A stretch of 64,000 nt of DNA from Prochlorococcus sp. AG-409-B13 (GCA_003216035.1 QCJM01000003.1:113118-177117); one strand, 5' to 3'. Counted from the first letter of the stretch, positions 38,697-48,308 are shown. The notes: generated by a model from the letters alone, not told the origin. Translations and numbers: made by a program.

Positions 38697-39536
38697 ATGA
38701 AACTCTTCGCTGATCTAATCGCTTCAAGCTCAAGCGCTCGTGTTACATCCACGGGTCCGCGCATAAATCAGCGCAGGGGAATAGAAATTAAATCTGCAAG
38801 GGAGATCAAAATCATGCGCAAGGCCAGCAAAATTGTTGCGACTGTGCTTAGAGAGATCAACTCAATTGTTGAGCCTGGTCAGACCACTGGTGAACTTGAT
38901 GCTTTTGCAGAAAAAAGAATTAGAGAAATGGGAGCTGTCCCGAGTTTTAAGGGTTACCACGGCTTCCCGGCAAGCATTTGCGCGAGTATTAATAATGAGG
39001 TTGTTCATGGCATCCCTAGTGAAAAGCGAGTTATAAAGCCTGGGGATCTGCTTAAGGTTGATACAGGTGCGTATTTCGACGGATATCACGGAGATAGTTG
39101 TATAACTATCTGCGTAGGAGAAGTCTCTAGCAAAGCCAAGGACTTGAGCAGGGTTGCTCAGGAATCTCTAATTGCAGGGCTTAAGCAGGTTAAAGCTAAG
39201 AACACTCTCCTTGATATCGCTGGAGCTATTGAAGATCATGTTAGAGAAAATGGTTATAGCGTTGTAGAGGATTACACAGGGCATGGAGTAGGACGCAATC
39301 TTCATGAGGAGCCTTCGGTGTTCAATTTTCGAACTGACCAGCTGCCAAATGTCACATTGCGACCAGGTATGACACTCGCAGTTGAGCCAATTCTTAATGA
39401 AGGTGGAAAGGGTTGCAGGACCCTTCGTGATCGTTGGACAGTGGTAACAAAAGATGGAAGCCTTTCTGCTCAGTGGGAACACACTATTCTTGTTACTAAT
39501 GATGGATGTGAGATCCTTACTGATAGAGGGCAGTAA
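38697..39536 (+). CDS. map: methionine aminopeptidase, type I
   Basis: A 279-residue protein from ATG 38697 (TTG 38688 is in frame too). Metal ligands are visible in [14 protein letters not shown] (two Asp), [12 protein letters not shown] (His and Glu), and the C-terminal WEHTIL (Glu). It removes N-terminal Met from nascent proteins. It is about 30 residues longer than the 250-residue standard because of an N-terminal extension before IEIKSAREI. Confidence 0.95.
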   Translation: MKLFADLIASSSSARVTSTGPRINQRRGIEIKSAREIKIMRKASKIVATVLREINSIVEPGQTTGELDAFAEKRIREMGAVPSFKGYHGFPASICASINNEVVHGIPSEKRVIKPGDLLKVDTGAYFDGYHGDSCITICVGEVSSKAKDLSRVAQESLIAGLKQVKAKNTLLDIAGAIEDHVRENGYSVVEDYTGHGVGRNLHEEPSVFNFRTDQLPNVTLRPGMTLAVEPILNEGGKGCRTLRDRWTVVTKDGSLSAQWEHTILVTNDGCEILTDRGQ

Positions 39537-39563
39537 AGAAATATTCAGTTTGTATTTATTGAC

Positions 39564-40313
39564 TTAATTGTTCTGAAAGTACTTGTTCATAAGTTGAGAA
39601 TAAATAGATCGAAAAAGTTCAGTTAAGGGCATTGCTATATAGGTTAACGGGTTTGGAGTGACTATTATTAGATTTAAATTAAATTCTGCTTGTTTAATTA
39701 TCTGGGTGGCCACCCAATTGGCAGACATTATCCCTAATGGGTTTAGCTCTGAATGGAATGGTCCCAGAACAAGTTTTCGAATAGTAAAGTGGTTTTGTTG
39801 ATTTGACTTAAGGTTGCTCCAACGAATACTGACAAGTTGACCTAGTAAACGCTTGCTTATCTCGTATGCAGGGCTAAGGGCCGGTTGGATTTCTGCTTCT
39901 GAGGTATTGACCCAAATTTCTTTCCGTTTTTCCACTTTATTTTGGTTGATTGCATGTTTCTCAAAGCACTCCATTAAGCGCCAGCTACTTAATGCATTTA
40001 TCTCAAGTGCGTTGTTGAGATCATTTTGACTTTGGCTGCCTTTTGGGTTGATCCCATGGTTCAGAATTAGAATATCTAATTTTGCAAGTGTGCTTTCAAG
40101 AGATACCTCTTGGCCACAGCTCCATTTAACCCATTCTTGAGGCCCTTCCTCTGGAAAATCGTGAACAGGAACTTCTCCATGGGTTAAGCCAATTATTACA
40201 GCCCCTTTTTCTCGAAGCTTATTTGTTAGGGCACGTCCCAGGCTCCCATTGGCCCCAGTAATACCTATGCGGCAATTAGCCCATGGACTTTTAGATGTTT
40301 GGGTTTGTCGCAT
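39564..40313 (-). CDS. short-chain dehydrogenase/reductase-like protein
   Basis: A 249-residue Rossmann protein with the cofactor motif GITGANGSLGRAL near residue 17, LDILILNHGINPK and a Tyr/Lys pair in YEISKRLLGQL. Substrate is unknown; similar SDR domains occur fused to sterol desaturases in other cyanobacteria, but no desaturase domain is present. The C terminus is basic and aromatic (FRSIYSQLMNKYFQNN). It converges with map. Confidence 0.75.
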   Translation of the reverse strand: MRQTQTSKSPWANCRIGITGANGSLGRALTNKLREKGAVIIGLTHGEVPVHDFPEEGPQEWVKWSCGQEVSLESTLAKLDILILNHGINPKGSQSQNDLNNALEINALSSWRLMECFEKHAINQNKVEKRKEIWVNTSEAEIQPALSPAYEISKRLLGQLVSIRWSNLKSNQQNHFTIRKLVLGPFHSELNPLGIMSANWVATQIIKQAEFNLNLIIVTPNPLTYIAMPLTELFRSIYSQLMNKYFQNN

Positions 40314-40512
40314 TCCCTTAAATTGGGAGGCCTAGTGAAATTTTCTGAATCAATTCCGGTAAGAGTTTTTTTTAAACTTACAAATTAATTCTAATTGAAA
40401 ATGATTCATTGCTACAAATATAGAGATGAATAGATTTTTTTTTATTTTTGGGAGTCAAGAAGTTGTCTTGAAGGCCTAAAATTATTCATATAGAGGAATA
40501 AGGAGTCCGGTC

Positions 40513-41610
40513 ATGGGTAGGACCTTATTGATCGGATCGTGTGAACCCTTTAGTGGCAAGTCGGCAGTGGTTCTTGGAGTGGCTCGTCAGTTAATGGCGG
40601 CAAAGCAAAGGATTCGATTTGGAAAACCTTTAGCAACTAGCTTTGAGTTTGCGAATAACGCTGACTTTCTTCCGAATCCTTTGATAGATGACGATGTACG
40701 TTTTGTTGGGAGCATTCTTGGATTAAACGAGGGCCAGTTAATTCCTTCTCTTCACCTTTTAGCTCCTTCTTCAGCGGATAGGCGTCTTGCCGAAGCCCGG
40801 CTTGAGGCAGGTGAAGGATTCGAAACGCTTCGCAATCAACTTGCAGCTCCGTTTGAAGGGCTGACAATACTTGAGGCCGCTGGAAGCTTGCATGAAGGGC
40901 TTTTGTATGGATTAAGTCTTGAACAAGTCTCTAGAGGACTTGATGCTCATGTAGTGCTTGTGCATCTTTGGGAGGACAGTCGCAGTGTTGATGCTTTGCT
41001 TGCAGCGAAGCATCAACTTGGGGATCGTCTTATAGGAATTGTCTTAAATGCAGTCAATCCAGATGAGGTTGAGGAGCTTGAAAAAACTGTTGTTCCTTCT
41101 TTAGAAGGGCTTGGGATGGTGGTGTTTGGTGTAATGCCTCGATCACCACTCCTGAGAAGTGTCACTGTTGGGGAGTTAGTAAGGCGCCTTGATGCAAGGG
41201 TTATTTGCTGCTCGGAAAGGTTGGAGTTATTGGTTGAAACCTTGTGTATTGGAGCAATGAACGTGAATTCAGCCATGGAATTTTTCCGAAGGCGTCGCAA
41301 TATGGCTGTTGTGACAGGGGCGGACAGGACAGATATCCAATTGGCTGCTCTTGAGGCGTCTACTCAGTGTTTAATTCTGACTGGTGCAGGGGAACCTTTG
41401 CCTCAGTTAATCAATAGGGCTGAAGAGCTAGAGGTGCCCCTGCTAAAAGTTGATCATGACACTTTGGCAACGGTTGAAGTGATTGAACAAGCTTTTGGCC
41501 ATGTTCGATTACATGAGGCAGTAAAAGCGACTTATGCGTTCAGATTGGTGGAAGAACATTGTGATTTGGATCGACTATTTCATACACTTGGACTGCATTT
41601 TAGTGCTTAG
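40513..41610 (+). CDS. P-loop/DRTGG-domain protein (phosphotransacetylase-like N-terminal type)
   Basis: A 365-residue protein. N terminus GSCEPFSGKSAVVLG is an incomplete-looking P-loop of BioD/CobQ type, the middle holds VVLVHLWEDSRSVD and GIVLNAVNPDE, and the C-terminal 115 residues are a DRTGG domain (VVTGADRTDIQLAALE). Such proteins are found upstream of phosphotransacetylase or as stand-alone regulators; function is unknown. AAGGAG lies about 7 bases before ATG 40513. The 174-aa gene follows 25 bases on. Confidence 0.75.
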   Translation: MGRTLLIGSCEPFSGKSAVVLGVARQLMAAKQRIRFGKPLATSFEFANNADFLPNPLIDDDVRFVGSILGLNEGQLIPSLHLLAPSSADRRLAEARLEAGEGFETLRNQLAAPFEGLTILEAAGSLHEGLLYGLSLEQVSRGLDAHVVLVHLWEDSRSVDALLAAKHQLGDRLIGIVLNAVNPDEVEELEKTVVPSLEGLGMVVFGVMPRSPLLRSVTVGELVRRLDARVICCSERLELLVETLCIGAMNVNSAMEFFRRRRNMAVVTGADRTDIQLAALEASTQCLILTGAGEPLPQLINRAEELEVPLLKVDHDTLATVEVIEQAFGHVRLHEAVKATYAFRLVEEHCDLDRLFHTLGLHFSA

Positions 41611-41635
41611 AAGCTGCTAGTTTCAAACCAGTTTT

Positions 41636-42160
41636 ATGGGAATGGCCTTGAGTAGGTCCCTGGATCTTCCTGCCCTAGGTCGTGTAGATACACTTGCCCA
41701 GGAATTGGCCTTGTTGCAGGACAAGGGGAAAAGACGGATAGCTTTTCTAGGTAGTCGGCACGTACCTGTAGTTGCCATTCATCTTGTAGAACTTATTGCA
41801 CGTTCTCTTGCTCAGGAAGGTCATTCGCTTATTACTTCTGGATCCCAAGGAGTAAATGCTGCTGTGATTAGGGGAGTTTTAGAGGTTGACCCATCTTTAT
41901 TAACAGTGTTGCTTCCTCAGAGTCTTGATCGACAAGCCCCTGAAATTCGTGATCAGCTGGCGGAAGTTTTGCACTTGATAGAGAAAGCTGATAATGACGA
42001 TTTGCCTTTACCTATCGCAAGTAGCCTTTGTAACCAAGAAATTATTAGTAGATGCGACCAGCTTATTTGTTTTGCTTTTCATGACAGTGAAACCCTTTTA
42101 GCAACATGTCATAGTGCCGAGGATATGGGAAAGGTTGTTAGCTTATTGTTCTTTGATTGA
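41636..42160 (+). CDS. DprA/LOG-like Rossmann protein
   Basis: A 174-residue protein with RIAFLGSRHVPVVAIHLVELIA and GHSLITSGSQGVNAAVIRG, the same Gly-Ser-rich nucleotide-binding pattern as DprA and LOG proteins. Annotated elsewhere as DNA recombination-mediator-like; here no DNA-binding tail is seen, so any role in DNA processing is open. Follows the DRTGG gene in the same direction. Confidence 0.65.
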   Translation: MGMALSRSLDLPALGRVDTLAQELALLQDKGKRRIAFLGSRHVPVVAIHLVELIARSLAQEGHSLITSGSQGVNAAVIRGVLEVDPSLLTVLLPQSLDRQAPEIRDQLAEVLHLIEKADNDDLPLPIASSLCNQEIISRCDQLICFAFHDSETLLATCHSAEDMGKVVSLLFFD

Positions 42161-42286
42161 GCTTGCCCTCAATGAAAGAGGTATACGGTTAATTATTTTA
42201 TTTGATTTTAACTAAACAAAAATTGTCAGGCACCTTCTTTTCTCCATAATGAGAAGGGAAAAATATTCTTTGGGGATTCCTCTTGA

Positions 42287-42784
42287 ATGGCTAGCACTTA
42301 TTCCTTTGATGTCGTTTCAGAATTTGATCGCCAGGAACTTGTCAATGCAATAGATCAGGTACGTAGAGAGATAGCTCAGCGCTATGACCTAAAGGATTCC
42401 AATACTCAGATTGAGCTTGAGGAGGCTTTATTGGTTGTTAACACAGCCAGTGACATGACGTTGCAGGCAGTTAAAGATGTTTTGCTTCAAAAAGCGACTA
42501 AGCGAAATTTGTCGCTAAAGATTTTTGATTTTCAGCCAGCAGAAGTTTCTAGTGGAAATCGCGTTTCTCAGAGGATTAACTTGCGTAAGGGATTAAGTCA
42601 GGAGCTTGCTAAAAAGATAAGTAAGTCTATAAGGGATCAGTTGAAGAAGGTTAATGTGGCAATTCAAGGGGAGAGCTTGCGGGTAACTGGGAAAAATAAG
42701 GATGATTTGCAGGCAACAATTAAATTGTTGCGTGAGAAGGAGCAGGAACTTGAGGTTCCTCTTCAATTTGAGAATTATAGATAG
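42287..42784 (+). CDS. YajQ family nucleotide-binding protein
   Basis: A 165-residue UPF0234/YajQ protein: STYSFDVVSEFDRQELVNAIDQVRREI at the start and GKNKDDLQATIKLLREKE near the end, the duplicated ferredoxin-like fold. Homologues bind cyclic-di-GMP or tRNA-like ligands. Normal length. A hairpin-forming stretch (CTTTTCTC / GAGAAGGG around 42236-42258) precedes the start. Confidence 0.93.
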   Translation: MASTYSFDVVSEFDRQELVNAIDQVRREIAQRYDLKDSNTQIELEEALLVVNTASDMTLQAVKDVLLQKATKRNLSLKIFDFQPAEVSSGNRVSQRINLRKGLSQELAKKISKSIRDQLKKVNVAIQGESLRVTGKNKDDLQATIKLLREKEQELEVPLQFENYR

Positions 42785-42855
42785 ATGGTTAATTGTTAGG
42801 TTTGCCTTCTCAATAAAACTTTCTAAGAAAAAATTCGTTTGATTTGGAACTTTCA

Positions 42856-43068
42856 ATGGAAGCTCGGCAGGAAAAAATAGTTAAATCCCTTGCTTTAAAG
42901 GCTTTTAAAATGGCGGGCTTTTCTATAAAGGAAATGGAACGCTATTCTTGGATAGTTGTCCATGAACATCTCCATGGATTTATGCCTAGCGAATATGACA
43001 TAAGGGAAATAGATGAAGCGCTTTACCTTGCTGTTTTGGAGTATGCTAGGAGTCAATCTAAGGATTAG
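42856..43068 (+). CDS. small hypothetical protein
   Basis: A 70-residue protein from ATG 42856 (TTG 42844 also in frame). Mixed alpha-helical and acidic composition (KSLALKAFKMAGFSIKEMERYSW; YDIREIDEALYLAVLEYARS). No family recognised. Follows yajQ by 71 bases on the same strand. Confidence 0.55.
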   Translation: MEARQEKIVKSLALKAFKMAGFSIKEMERYSWIVVHEHLHGFMPSEYDIREIDEALYLAVLEYARSQSKD

Positions 43069-43139
43069 AAATTATGCATAGGAATAGGTTTATCCATGAA
43101 ATATCCTGATTATAGTTATAAAGCCTTAATTAATTCTCT

Positions 43140-43313
43140 TTATTCAATATACTTAGTGTCGTTAGGGTTGATTTTTGTTAAATGTAAGTATCCATTTTCT
43201 GTTTGTCGATATTCTGGCTGGACTTTCTTCCCCAAGTGCGCTTGCTTGGTGGTGTTGGATTGCTGAATCTGATTGAGAATGCTGACAGCATGGGCTAAAT
43301 ATTTATATAATTT
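43140..43313 (-). other. protein-like frame without a start codon
   Basis: On the minus strand, between the 70-aa gene and the prohibitin gene, a frame runs 57 codons from a TAG stop (43316-43314) to a TAA, and its translation (SILNQIQQSNTTK, HLGKKVQPEYRQTENGYLHL) reads like real protein. It has no ATG or GTG; only an internal TTG. It may be a decayed gene, one with a frameshift, or an unusual start. A second frame has an ATG with a 37-residue ORF but is less protein-like. Confidence 0.3.
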
Positions 43314-43331
43314 CTAAACATAAAAAGAAAC

Positions 43332-44135
43332 ATGACCACACCTTTTCGAAACGTCACTCCAAATGGGTCAGGGGGCGCTGCAACTCTTTTGCTTGCCCTT
43401 TCTTTTACAGGGTTTTTGCTTCTTACGCAGGCTTTGTTTATTGTGCCTGCTGGGCAAGTGGGTGTAGTGACAACACTGGGCAAGGTCAGCGGACGCTCTC
43501 GCTTGCCTGGGCTTAATTTGAAAATCCCCTTTGTTCAATCTGTTTTTCCTTTTGATGTTCGAACTCAGGTTAGACCTGAAAAGTTCGCAACTCTTACTAA
43601 AGATTTGCAGGTAATAGAAGCTACTGCGACTATAAAATATGCCGTTCGCCCTAGTGAAGCAGGACGTGTTTATAGCACGATTGCTTATAATGATAGAGAA
43701 GTATATCCTCGCATTATTCAACCTTCTTTGTTGAAGGCTCTTAAGTCAGTTTTCTCTCAATACGAGTTGGTAACTATTGCTAGTAAGTGGAGCGATATCT
43801 CGGAGATTGTAGAAAGAACTGTTGCCGAAGAGTTGGACAAGTTTGATTATGTTGATGTTAGAGGTTTGGATCTGACAGGGTTGGAAATTGCAGAAGAATA
43901 TAGAGCGGCTATTGAGCAAAAACAAATAGCTGAGCAGCAGCTTTTAAGAGCACAAACAGAGGTAAAGATTGCGGAGCAAGAAGCATTGAGATATGAGACG
44001 CTCAACAAAAGTCTTGATGACCAGGTCTTGTTTAAGTTGTTTTTAGATAAATGGGATGGGAAGACGCAGGTAGTTCCTGCCCTTCCTGGTAATAAAGGAG
44101 GAAATCCACCTGTAATAGTAGGCGGTAGAAATTAG
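43332..44135 (+). CDS. prohibitin/SPFH domain membrane protein
   Basis: A 267-residue protein with an N-terminal membrane anchor (residues 15-42), an SPFH domain with QVGVVTTLGKVSGRSRLPGLNLKIPF, and a helical C-terminal region (residues 190-235, Ala/Glu/Gln-rich). Prohibitins form ring complexes in membranes and are linked to FtsH protease and membrane quality control. Its end converges on hemL. Confidence 0.92.
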   Translation: MTTPFRNVTPNGSGGAATLLLALSFTGFLLLTQALFIVPAGQVGVVTTLGKVSGRSRLPGLNLKIPFVQSVFPFDVRTQVRPEKFATLTKDLQVIEATATIKYAVRPSEAGRVYSTIAYNDREVYPRIIQPSLLKALKSVFSQYELVTIASKWSDISEIVERTVAEELDKFDYVDVRGLDLTGLEIAEEYRAAIEQKQIAEQQLLRAQTEVKIAEQEALRYETLNKSLDDQVLFKLFLDKWDGKTQVVPALPGNKGGNPPVIVGGRN

Positions 44136-44236
44136 TTGCATAGACGATTTAGTTAATTAAAAGAAGCTATCTTGCTCAATCATAATAAGTTTATTTTTTA
44201 CCATTTATTTCAGGAAAATATTAACTTTCTCGATGT

Positions 44237-45535
44237 CTATGCAATGGCTGAGAAGCTTTCTTGAAAGGCTTTTAAAGTAACGTCTATGTCATCGTCTGAA
44301 TGGGCAAGTGATGTGAAGCCTGCTTCGAATGCACTTGGAGCTAGGTAGATACCACGCTCTAGCATTGCTCTATGTAGCTTGCCAAATTTCTCTGTATCGG
44401 CTGCTTTTGCTTCCTCGAAATTTCTCACCGGACCTTCACAAAGATAGAAGCCGAACATTGCGCTGATACTGCTGCCTGTAATGGCAAGGCCTGCTTCTTT
44501 GGCAGATTGAATAATTCCTCCAAGTAATCGTTGAGTGGCCGTTTCTAGGCGCTCATAGCTTCCTTCTTGTTTTAACAGTTCTAAGGTTTTAATGCCTGCT
44601 GTCATGGCCAAGGGATTGCCGCTAAGTGTTCCGGCCTGATACATCGGGCCAGCTGGGGCCACCATGGCCATAATCTCCTCTCGTCCGCCATAGGCGCCTA
44701 CTGGGAGGCCTCCTCCAATTACCTTCCCCATTGTGGTTAAGTCAGGGGTTACGCCAAATCGAGCTTGAGCTCCTCCATAACTGATTCTAAAGCCCGTCAT
44801 TACTTCATCAAAGACAAGCAGGGCACCATTTTCTTTTGTGAGCTCGCGGAGGCCTTCTAGGAAGCCAGGCTCAGGTGTTATGAATCCAGCATTACCAACA
44901 ACTGGCTCAAGTATTACCCCAGAAATTGCATCAGGGTTTTCAGCAAAAAGTTCTTTTACAGCTTCTAGATCGTTATAAGGAGCTGTAAGGGTATTCGCTG
45001 TAGTGCTACGAGGTACTCCAGGAGAATCTGGTAGGCCAAGGGTTGCTACTCCTGAGCCTGCTTTGACTAGAAACATGTCTGCGTGGCCGTGGTAGCAGCC
45101 TTCGAACTTGATTACTTTGTCTCGACCAGTAAAAGCTCTCATTAGTCGAAGCACTGCCATACAGGCTTCGGTACCACTGTTTACAAAGCGCACCATCTCG
45201 ACACTTGGTACTGCGTCTATAACCATCTCTGCAAGTTTGTTTTCCAATTCACAGGGGGCTCCAAAGCTTGTCCCCTTCTCTAATGCTTCCTGAAGGGCAG
45301 TGATTACCTCGGGATGGGCATGCCCGCATATCGCTGGTCCCCAGCTTCCTACGTAGTCAATGAATCGGTTTCCATCAACATCCCATGCATAAGGGCCTTT
45401 AACCCGATCAAATACGACCGGTTGACCTCCTACTGATTTGAAGGCTCTTACGGGAGAGCTCACACCACCAGGCATCAGTGCCTGAGCAGCTTGAAAGATT
45501 GTTTGGGAATTAGTGTTGTTCAAGGCGTTTGTCAC
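44237..45535 (-). CDS. hemL: glutamate-1-semialdehyde 2,1-aminomutase
   Basis: A 432-residue PLP enzyme from GTG 45535; ATG 45565 would add ten residues. The lysine that binds PLP is in [18 protein letters not shown], and [33 protein letters not shown] follow the class III transaminase fold. It converts glutamate-1-semialdehyde to 5-aminolevulinate, first committed tetrapyrrole building block; hemC is in the same window. A 411-bp upstream gap holds a 10-bp inverted repeat. Confidence 0.95.
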   Translation of the reverse strand: MTNALNNTNSQTIFQAAQALMPGGVSSPVRAFKSVGGQPVVFDRVKGPYAWDVDGNRFIDYVGSWGPAICGHAHPEVITALQEALEKGTSFGAPCELENKLAEMVIDAVPSVEMVRFVNSGTEACMAVLRLMRAFTGRDKVIKFEGCYHGHADMFLVKAGSGVATLGLPDSPGVPRSTTANTLTAPYNDLEAVKELFAENPDAISGVILEPVVGNAGFITPEPGFLEGLRELTKENGALLVFDEVMTGFRISYGGAQARFGVTPDLTTMGKVIGGGLPVGAYGGREEIMAMVAPAGPMYQAGTLSGNPLAMTAGIKTLELLKQEGSYERLETATQRLLGGIIQSAKEAGLAITGSSISAMFGFYLCEGPVRNFEEAKAADTEKFGKLHRAMLERGIYLAPSAFEAGFTSLAHSDDDIDVTLKAFQESFSAIA

Positions 45536-45565
45536 GGGGACCGATGCCAAGGGGCTAATAAACAC

Positions 45566-45946
45566 AGTTGGCCATATTGGCCTAAAAGAGTCAGTTTCGT
45601 CTCGACCTCCTTTATACGGTTCTATACCTCTCTTTGTGAATTGTCATGTTGCAAGGCATGATTTGTTTCCTTGTCGGGGCTCGACAGGACAGTCCTAGAC
45701 TGGGTCTGAAGAGATTTCGGCTGTGAAAATTTAGTGTGCTTAATCGTCAAAAGCTGTCCGTTTAAACTGTGACGAACTGCTGATTCACCGTCACAGTTGC
45801 TTAGAGGGTTTTCTTAATACCCATACTTTTCGCATTTTATTCAGGGTGAGAGGTGGCTTGGACAACGGTGTATATATGCAGGTGTTCTTCTGAAGAGATA
45901 GGTAGAGTGGACATGCTTAATGAAATCACTTTTGTTTGATTTAAAA
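45566..45946. other. 380-bp gap upstream of hemL
   Basis: Between hemL (start at its 45535-45565 end) and the 3' end of xth, both on the minus strand. It should carry the hemL promoter and leader. It has a perfect 10-bp inverted repeat with a 14-base spacer at 45765-45798, a TTGGCC-ATATT-GGCC motif near 45572-45585, and other short palindromes, but no ORF with coding character or known RNA was found. Confidence 0.5.
45765..45798. promoter_or_regulatory. 10-bp perfect inverted repeat upstream of hemL
   Basis: AACTGTGACG at 45765-45774 and CGTCACAGTT at 45789-45798 with 14 bases between. It may be an operator dyad for a regulator or a stem-loop ending xth transcription; the spacer and lack of a T-run favour neither clearly. 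Confidence 0.5.
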
Positions 45947-46804
45947 TCAATAATTGAATAGCTCAAGAATATCTTCATCTTCATCTTCATCTTCATCTTC
46001 ATCTATTTGAGGCCAAGAGATTTCTACTATTACTGGGGCATGGTCGCTAGGTTTTGAATTGCCTCTTGTCTTCTTGTCAATTATACAATTTTTTGCTTGC
46101 ATTATTAATTCTTCTGATAAATAAATGTGGTCAATTCTCCACCCCTTATCTCTGTCCCAAGCGCCACTTCGGTAGTCCCACCAGCTCCAATGATTAGTGT
46201 CAGGTTCAAATACCCTGAAAACATCTGTGAGTCTTTCCCCTAAAACATTAATAAGTGCACTTCGTTCTTGATCGCTTGCCATTATTCCTCCTGAAAGCTT
46301 TTGGGGATTATGAATATCTCTTGCTTCTAATGCAATATTAAAATCGCCTAATAAGCAGATTGGCTCATCACGCTTTGCTTGTACTTTTAAATAATGATCA
46401 AGGCAATTTAACCATTTTATTTTGTAGCTATACTTTTCTGAATTTAATTCAGACCCGTTTGGAACATAGACATTTACCACACGAATTCCCCCCACCAAGG
46501 AACTTATAACTCTTTTTTGCTCACTAAGTATGGCGGCTTCTTTATTAGTCGGAAGTTCTCCTATGAATCCCTTTCTTACATCTTCAAGTGGAAGCATGCT
46601 TATAAGTGCTACTCCGTTGTAAGCCTTTTGGCCATGAAAACTGAAGTGATATCCCCTTGATGCAAATTCTTCTTGAGGAAAGAATGGATCATCTACCTTT
46701 GTTTCTTGTAGGCAGAGGAGCTCTGGCTTGACATCGTCAAGCCAAGTTAATACCTGTGGAAGTCGGCTTCGAATGGAGTTGACGTTCCAGGTTGCAATTT
46801 TCAA
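45947..46804 (-). CDS. xth: exodeoxyribonuclease III
   Basis: A 285-residue AP endonuclease/exonuclease: ATWNVNSIRSRL, LCLQETKVDD, LGDFNIALEARD, and SDHAPVIVEISWP are the metal and catalytic motifs. It repairs abasic sites. The C terminus beyond SWP carries an acidic repeat of Asp-Glu pairs from a 6-bp tandem repeat, unusual for this enzyme, ending in ILELFNY. Confidence 0.94.
   Translation of the reverse strand: MKIATWNVNSIRSRLPQVLTWLDDVKPELLCLQETKVDDPFFPQEEFASRGYHFSFHGQKAYNGVALISMLPLEDVRKGFIGELPTNKEAAILSEQKRVISSLVGGIRVVNVYVPNGSELNSEKYSYKIKWLNCLDHYLKVQAKRDEPICLLGDFNIALEARDIHNPQKLSGGIMASDQERSALINVLGERLTDVFRVFEPDTNHWSWWDYRSGAWDRDKGWRIDHIYLSEELIMQAKNCIIDKKTRGNSKPSDHAPVIVEISWPQIDEDEDEDEDEDILELFNY
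45973..46002 (-). repeat. hexanucleotide repeat in xth tail
   Basis: Five perfect tandem copies of cttcat (plus strand) encode Asp-Glu dipeptides on the minus strand within the C-terminal tail of exonuclease III. Unit length keeps the reading frame. Confidence 0.95.
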
Positions 46805-46865
46805 TGTTCATGTTCTTCTATTGAAGACCATTAGCATTAGAAGCAATTAAATTGAAAGTGGAAGC

Positions 46866-47204
46866 ATGAAAAAAACATCAATTGGCCTTTTGTCAGACTC
46901 TAAAAGCATTGCGGTTAAAGCCTTTTCAATGATTCTCATTTTAGGAAACTTGAGTTTCGCTTCAATGCCTTCCCGAGCTCAATTAAACGGAGTCTCGGAA
47001 CTCCCTCAGGAGAGAGAGCTATACAACACACTTCCAGGATCTCAACAAAAAGGAACGATTTTAGATGCAACAAATCCAATGGATTTATTAAATCGACTAC
47101 GTCGTGCTACTGCAATGGATAATGCAACCAGCCCTTCAGATGCGATTGATGAGGCTTTAAAGGCTCTGGAATTTGAGGTTTTACCTGTCTCAACAAGGGA
47201 CTAG
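46866..47204 (+). CDS. small secreted protein, hypothetical
   Basis: A 112-residue protein: a basic start, a hydrophobic stretch (residues 19-34) and SRAQ as likely signal peptidase site near residue 37, then a mature helical domain with NPMDLLNRLRRATAMDNATSPSDAIDEALKAL. I know no function for it. It diverges from xth and is followed by 260 bases of spacer. Confidence 0.65.
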   Translation: MKKTSIGLLSDSKSIAVKAFSMILILGNLSFASMPSRAQLNGVSELPQERELYNTLPGSQQKGTILDATNPMDLLNRLRRATAMDNATSPSDAIDEALKALEFEVLPVSTRD

Positions 47205-47464
47205 CTGTTATCAATTTTTACTGATTTAGGACTGATGATTTTTCAGTGACCCTAGTTTTCAAAAGTCGGATTTCTAACGGAGATTGCTCTTTTCGACCCT
47301 TTCAGATTTTCCTAATCCAGGACGCTAAAGGACCCTACGGAGATTGAAGATTTTTTGCAGTGTTCTCAGAAAGATCAAAATACAGGGATTTATTTAGTGA
47401 ATCTCAAGAAATAGGCTAGGGCTGGTTAGATTTATAGCTGGGCCAATTGATGCCCTTTTCTTAG

Positions 47465-48148
47465 ATGCGAGAACATCCGATTCCTCCTGTTACTGAGCCC
47501 TTCCAATATCGGGCTATAGGTATCGTTAGAGGCGTTTATAGTCCTCTTGAGCCAGAGCCCGACCAGTTCACTCGAGGGCGACTCTTAGATGTCAATGGAG
47601 TAGAGCTTCAGGCTGTAGTACTTGGACGAGTACTAAACTTGATGCGTCGCCACATTTCACTAGAAGATCCCCATCTTTGGGTTGTATATCCTCGATGTAG
47701 GGATATTGAACATCTACATTTGCAAATTGCTGGTATTTGGGAACCAAGTACCTTGTCACCAATTAACGTTGAGGAGAATGATTTATTAACCTCTAAAAAA
47801 GTCAATCAACCTATTTTGGATGAGCTCCCTGAGGGCGACGATTATTTCTCTGTTCGAGGAGAGTTGATTTATACCAAACCAGAAACTAATGATTTGGTTG
47901 TTAAGGTTCGTCAGCAGCCAAGACCTGATGGAAGGCGACCGATCCCTTTTAAGCTTCAGTTGAAAGGAGACCTTTCACTAAAGCACCTTCGCCACTTTGT
48001 AAGCCTCGAATTGCGAAGGAGAGGCCAGGAACTCCAAGTAGAAGGTTATGAAATTATTGGCTCGATGCCTGTTCGGGGGGGTGATCGCAAAGGAAGTCGT
48101 GATTCGAAAAAAAAGCCAACTCCAAGAAGTGTTCAACGCAAACCTTAA
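47465..48148 (+). CDS. conserved cyanobacterial hypothetical protein
   Basis: A 227-residue soluble protein. First half begins FQYRAIGIVRGVYSPL and continues with FTRGRLLDVNGVELQAVVLGRVLNLM; second half has DYFSVRGELIYTKPETNDLVVKVRQQPR, and a basic C-terminal tail (RGGDRKGSRDSKKKPTPRSVQRKP). The fold looks beta-rich and may bind nucleic acid through the tail (inference). Start ATG 47465 follows a spacer with short direct repeats. Confidence 0.65.
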   Translation: MREHPIPPVTEPFQYRAIGIVRGVYSPLEPEPDQFTRGRLLDVNGVELQAVVLGRVLNLMRRHISLEDPHLWVVYPRCRDIEHLHLQIAGIWEPSTLSPINVEENDLLTSKKVNQPILDELPEGDDYFSVRGELIYTKPETNDLVVKVRQQPRPDGRRPIPFKLQLKGDLSLKHLRHFVSLELRRRGQELQVEGYEIIGSMPVRGGDRKGSRDSKKKPTPRSVQRKP

Positions 48149-48308
48149 TTCGCAATTGGAACGTGATCGAGTAAATTTAATTTATAGGGCCTGTAAAAAT
48201 TTCTCAACACTATGAATTAATAGCCTTCATTAAATTGAGTTGTTAGTCCATTGTAAATGATCCATTTTGAACCAGGTACCTAAGTTCTTCAGAGATTAAG
48301 GATCAATA

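Noticed and set aside
44136..44244. 10-bp inverted repeat TTGCATAGAC / GTCTATGCAA at the ends of the prohibitin and hemL genes
   Set aside because: Arms are 90 bases apart and one lies within the hemL coding end, so a regulatory or terminator role is hard to support.
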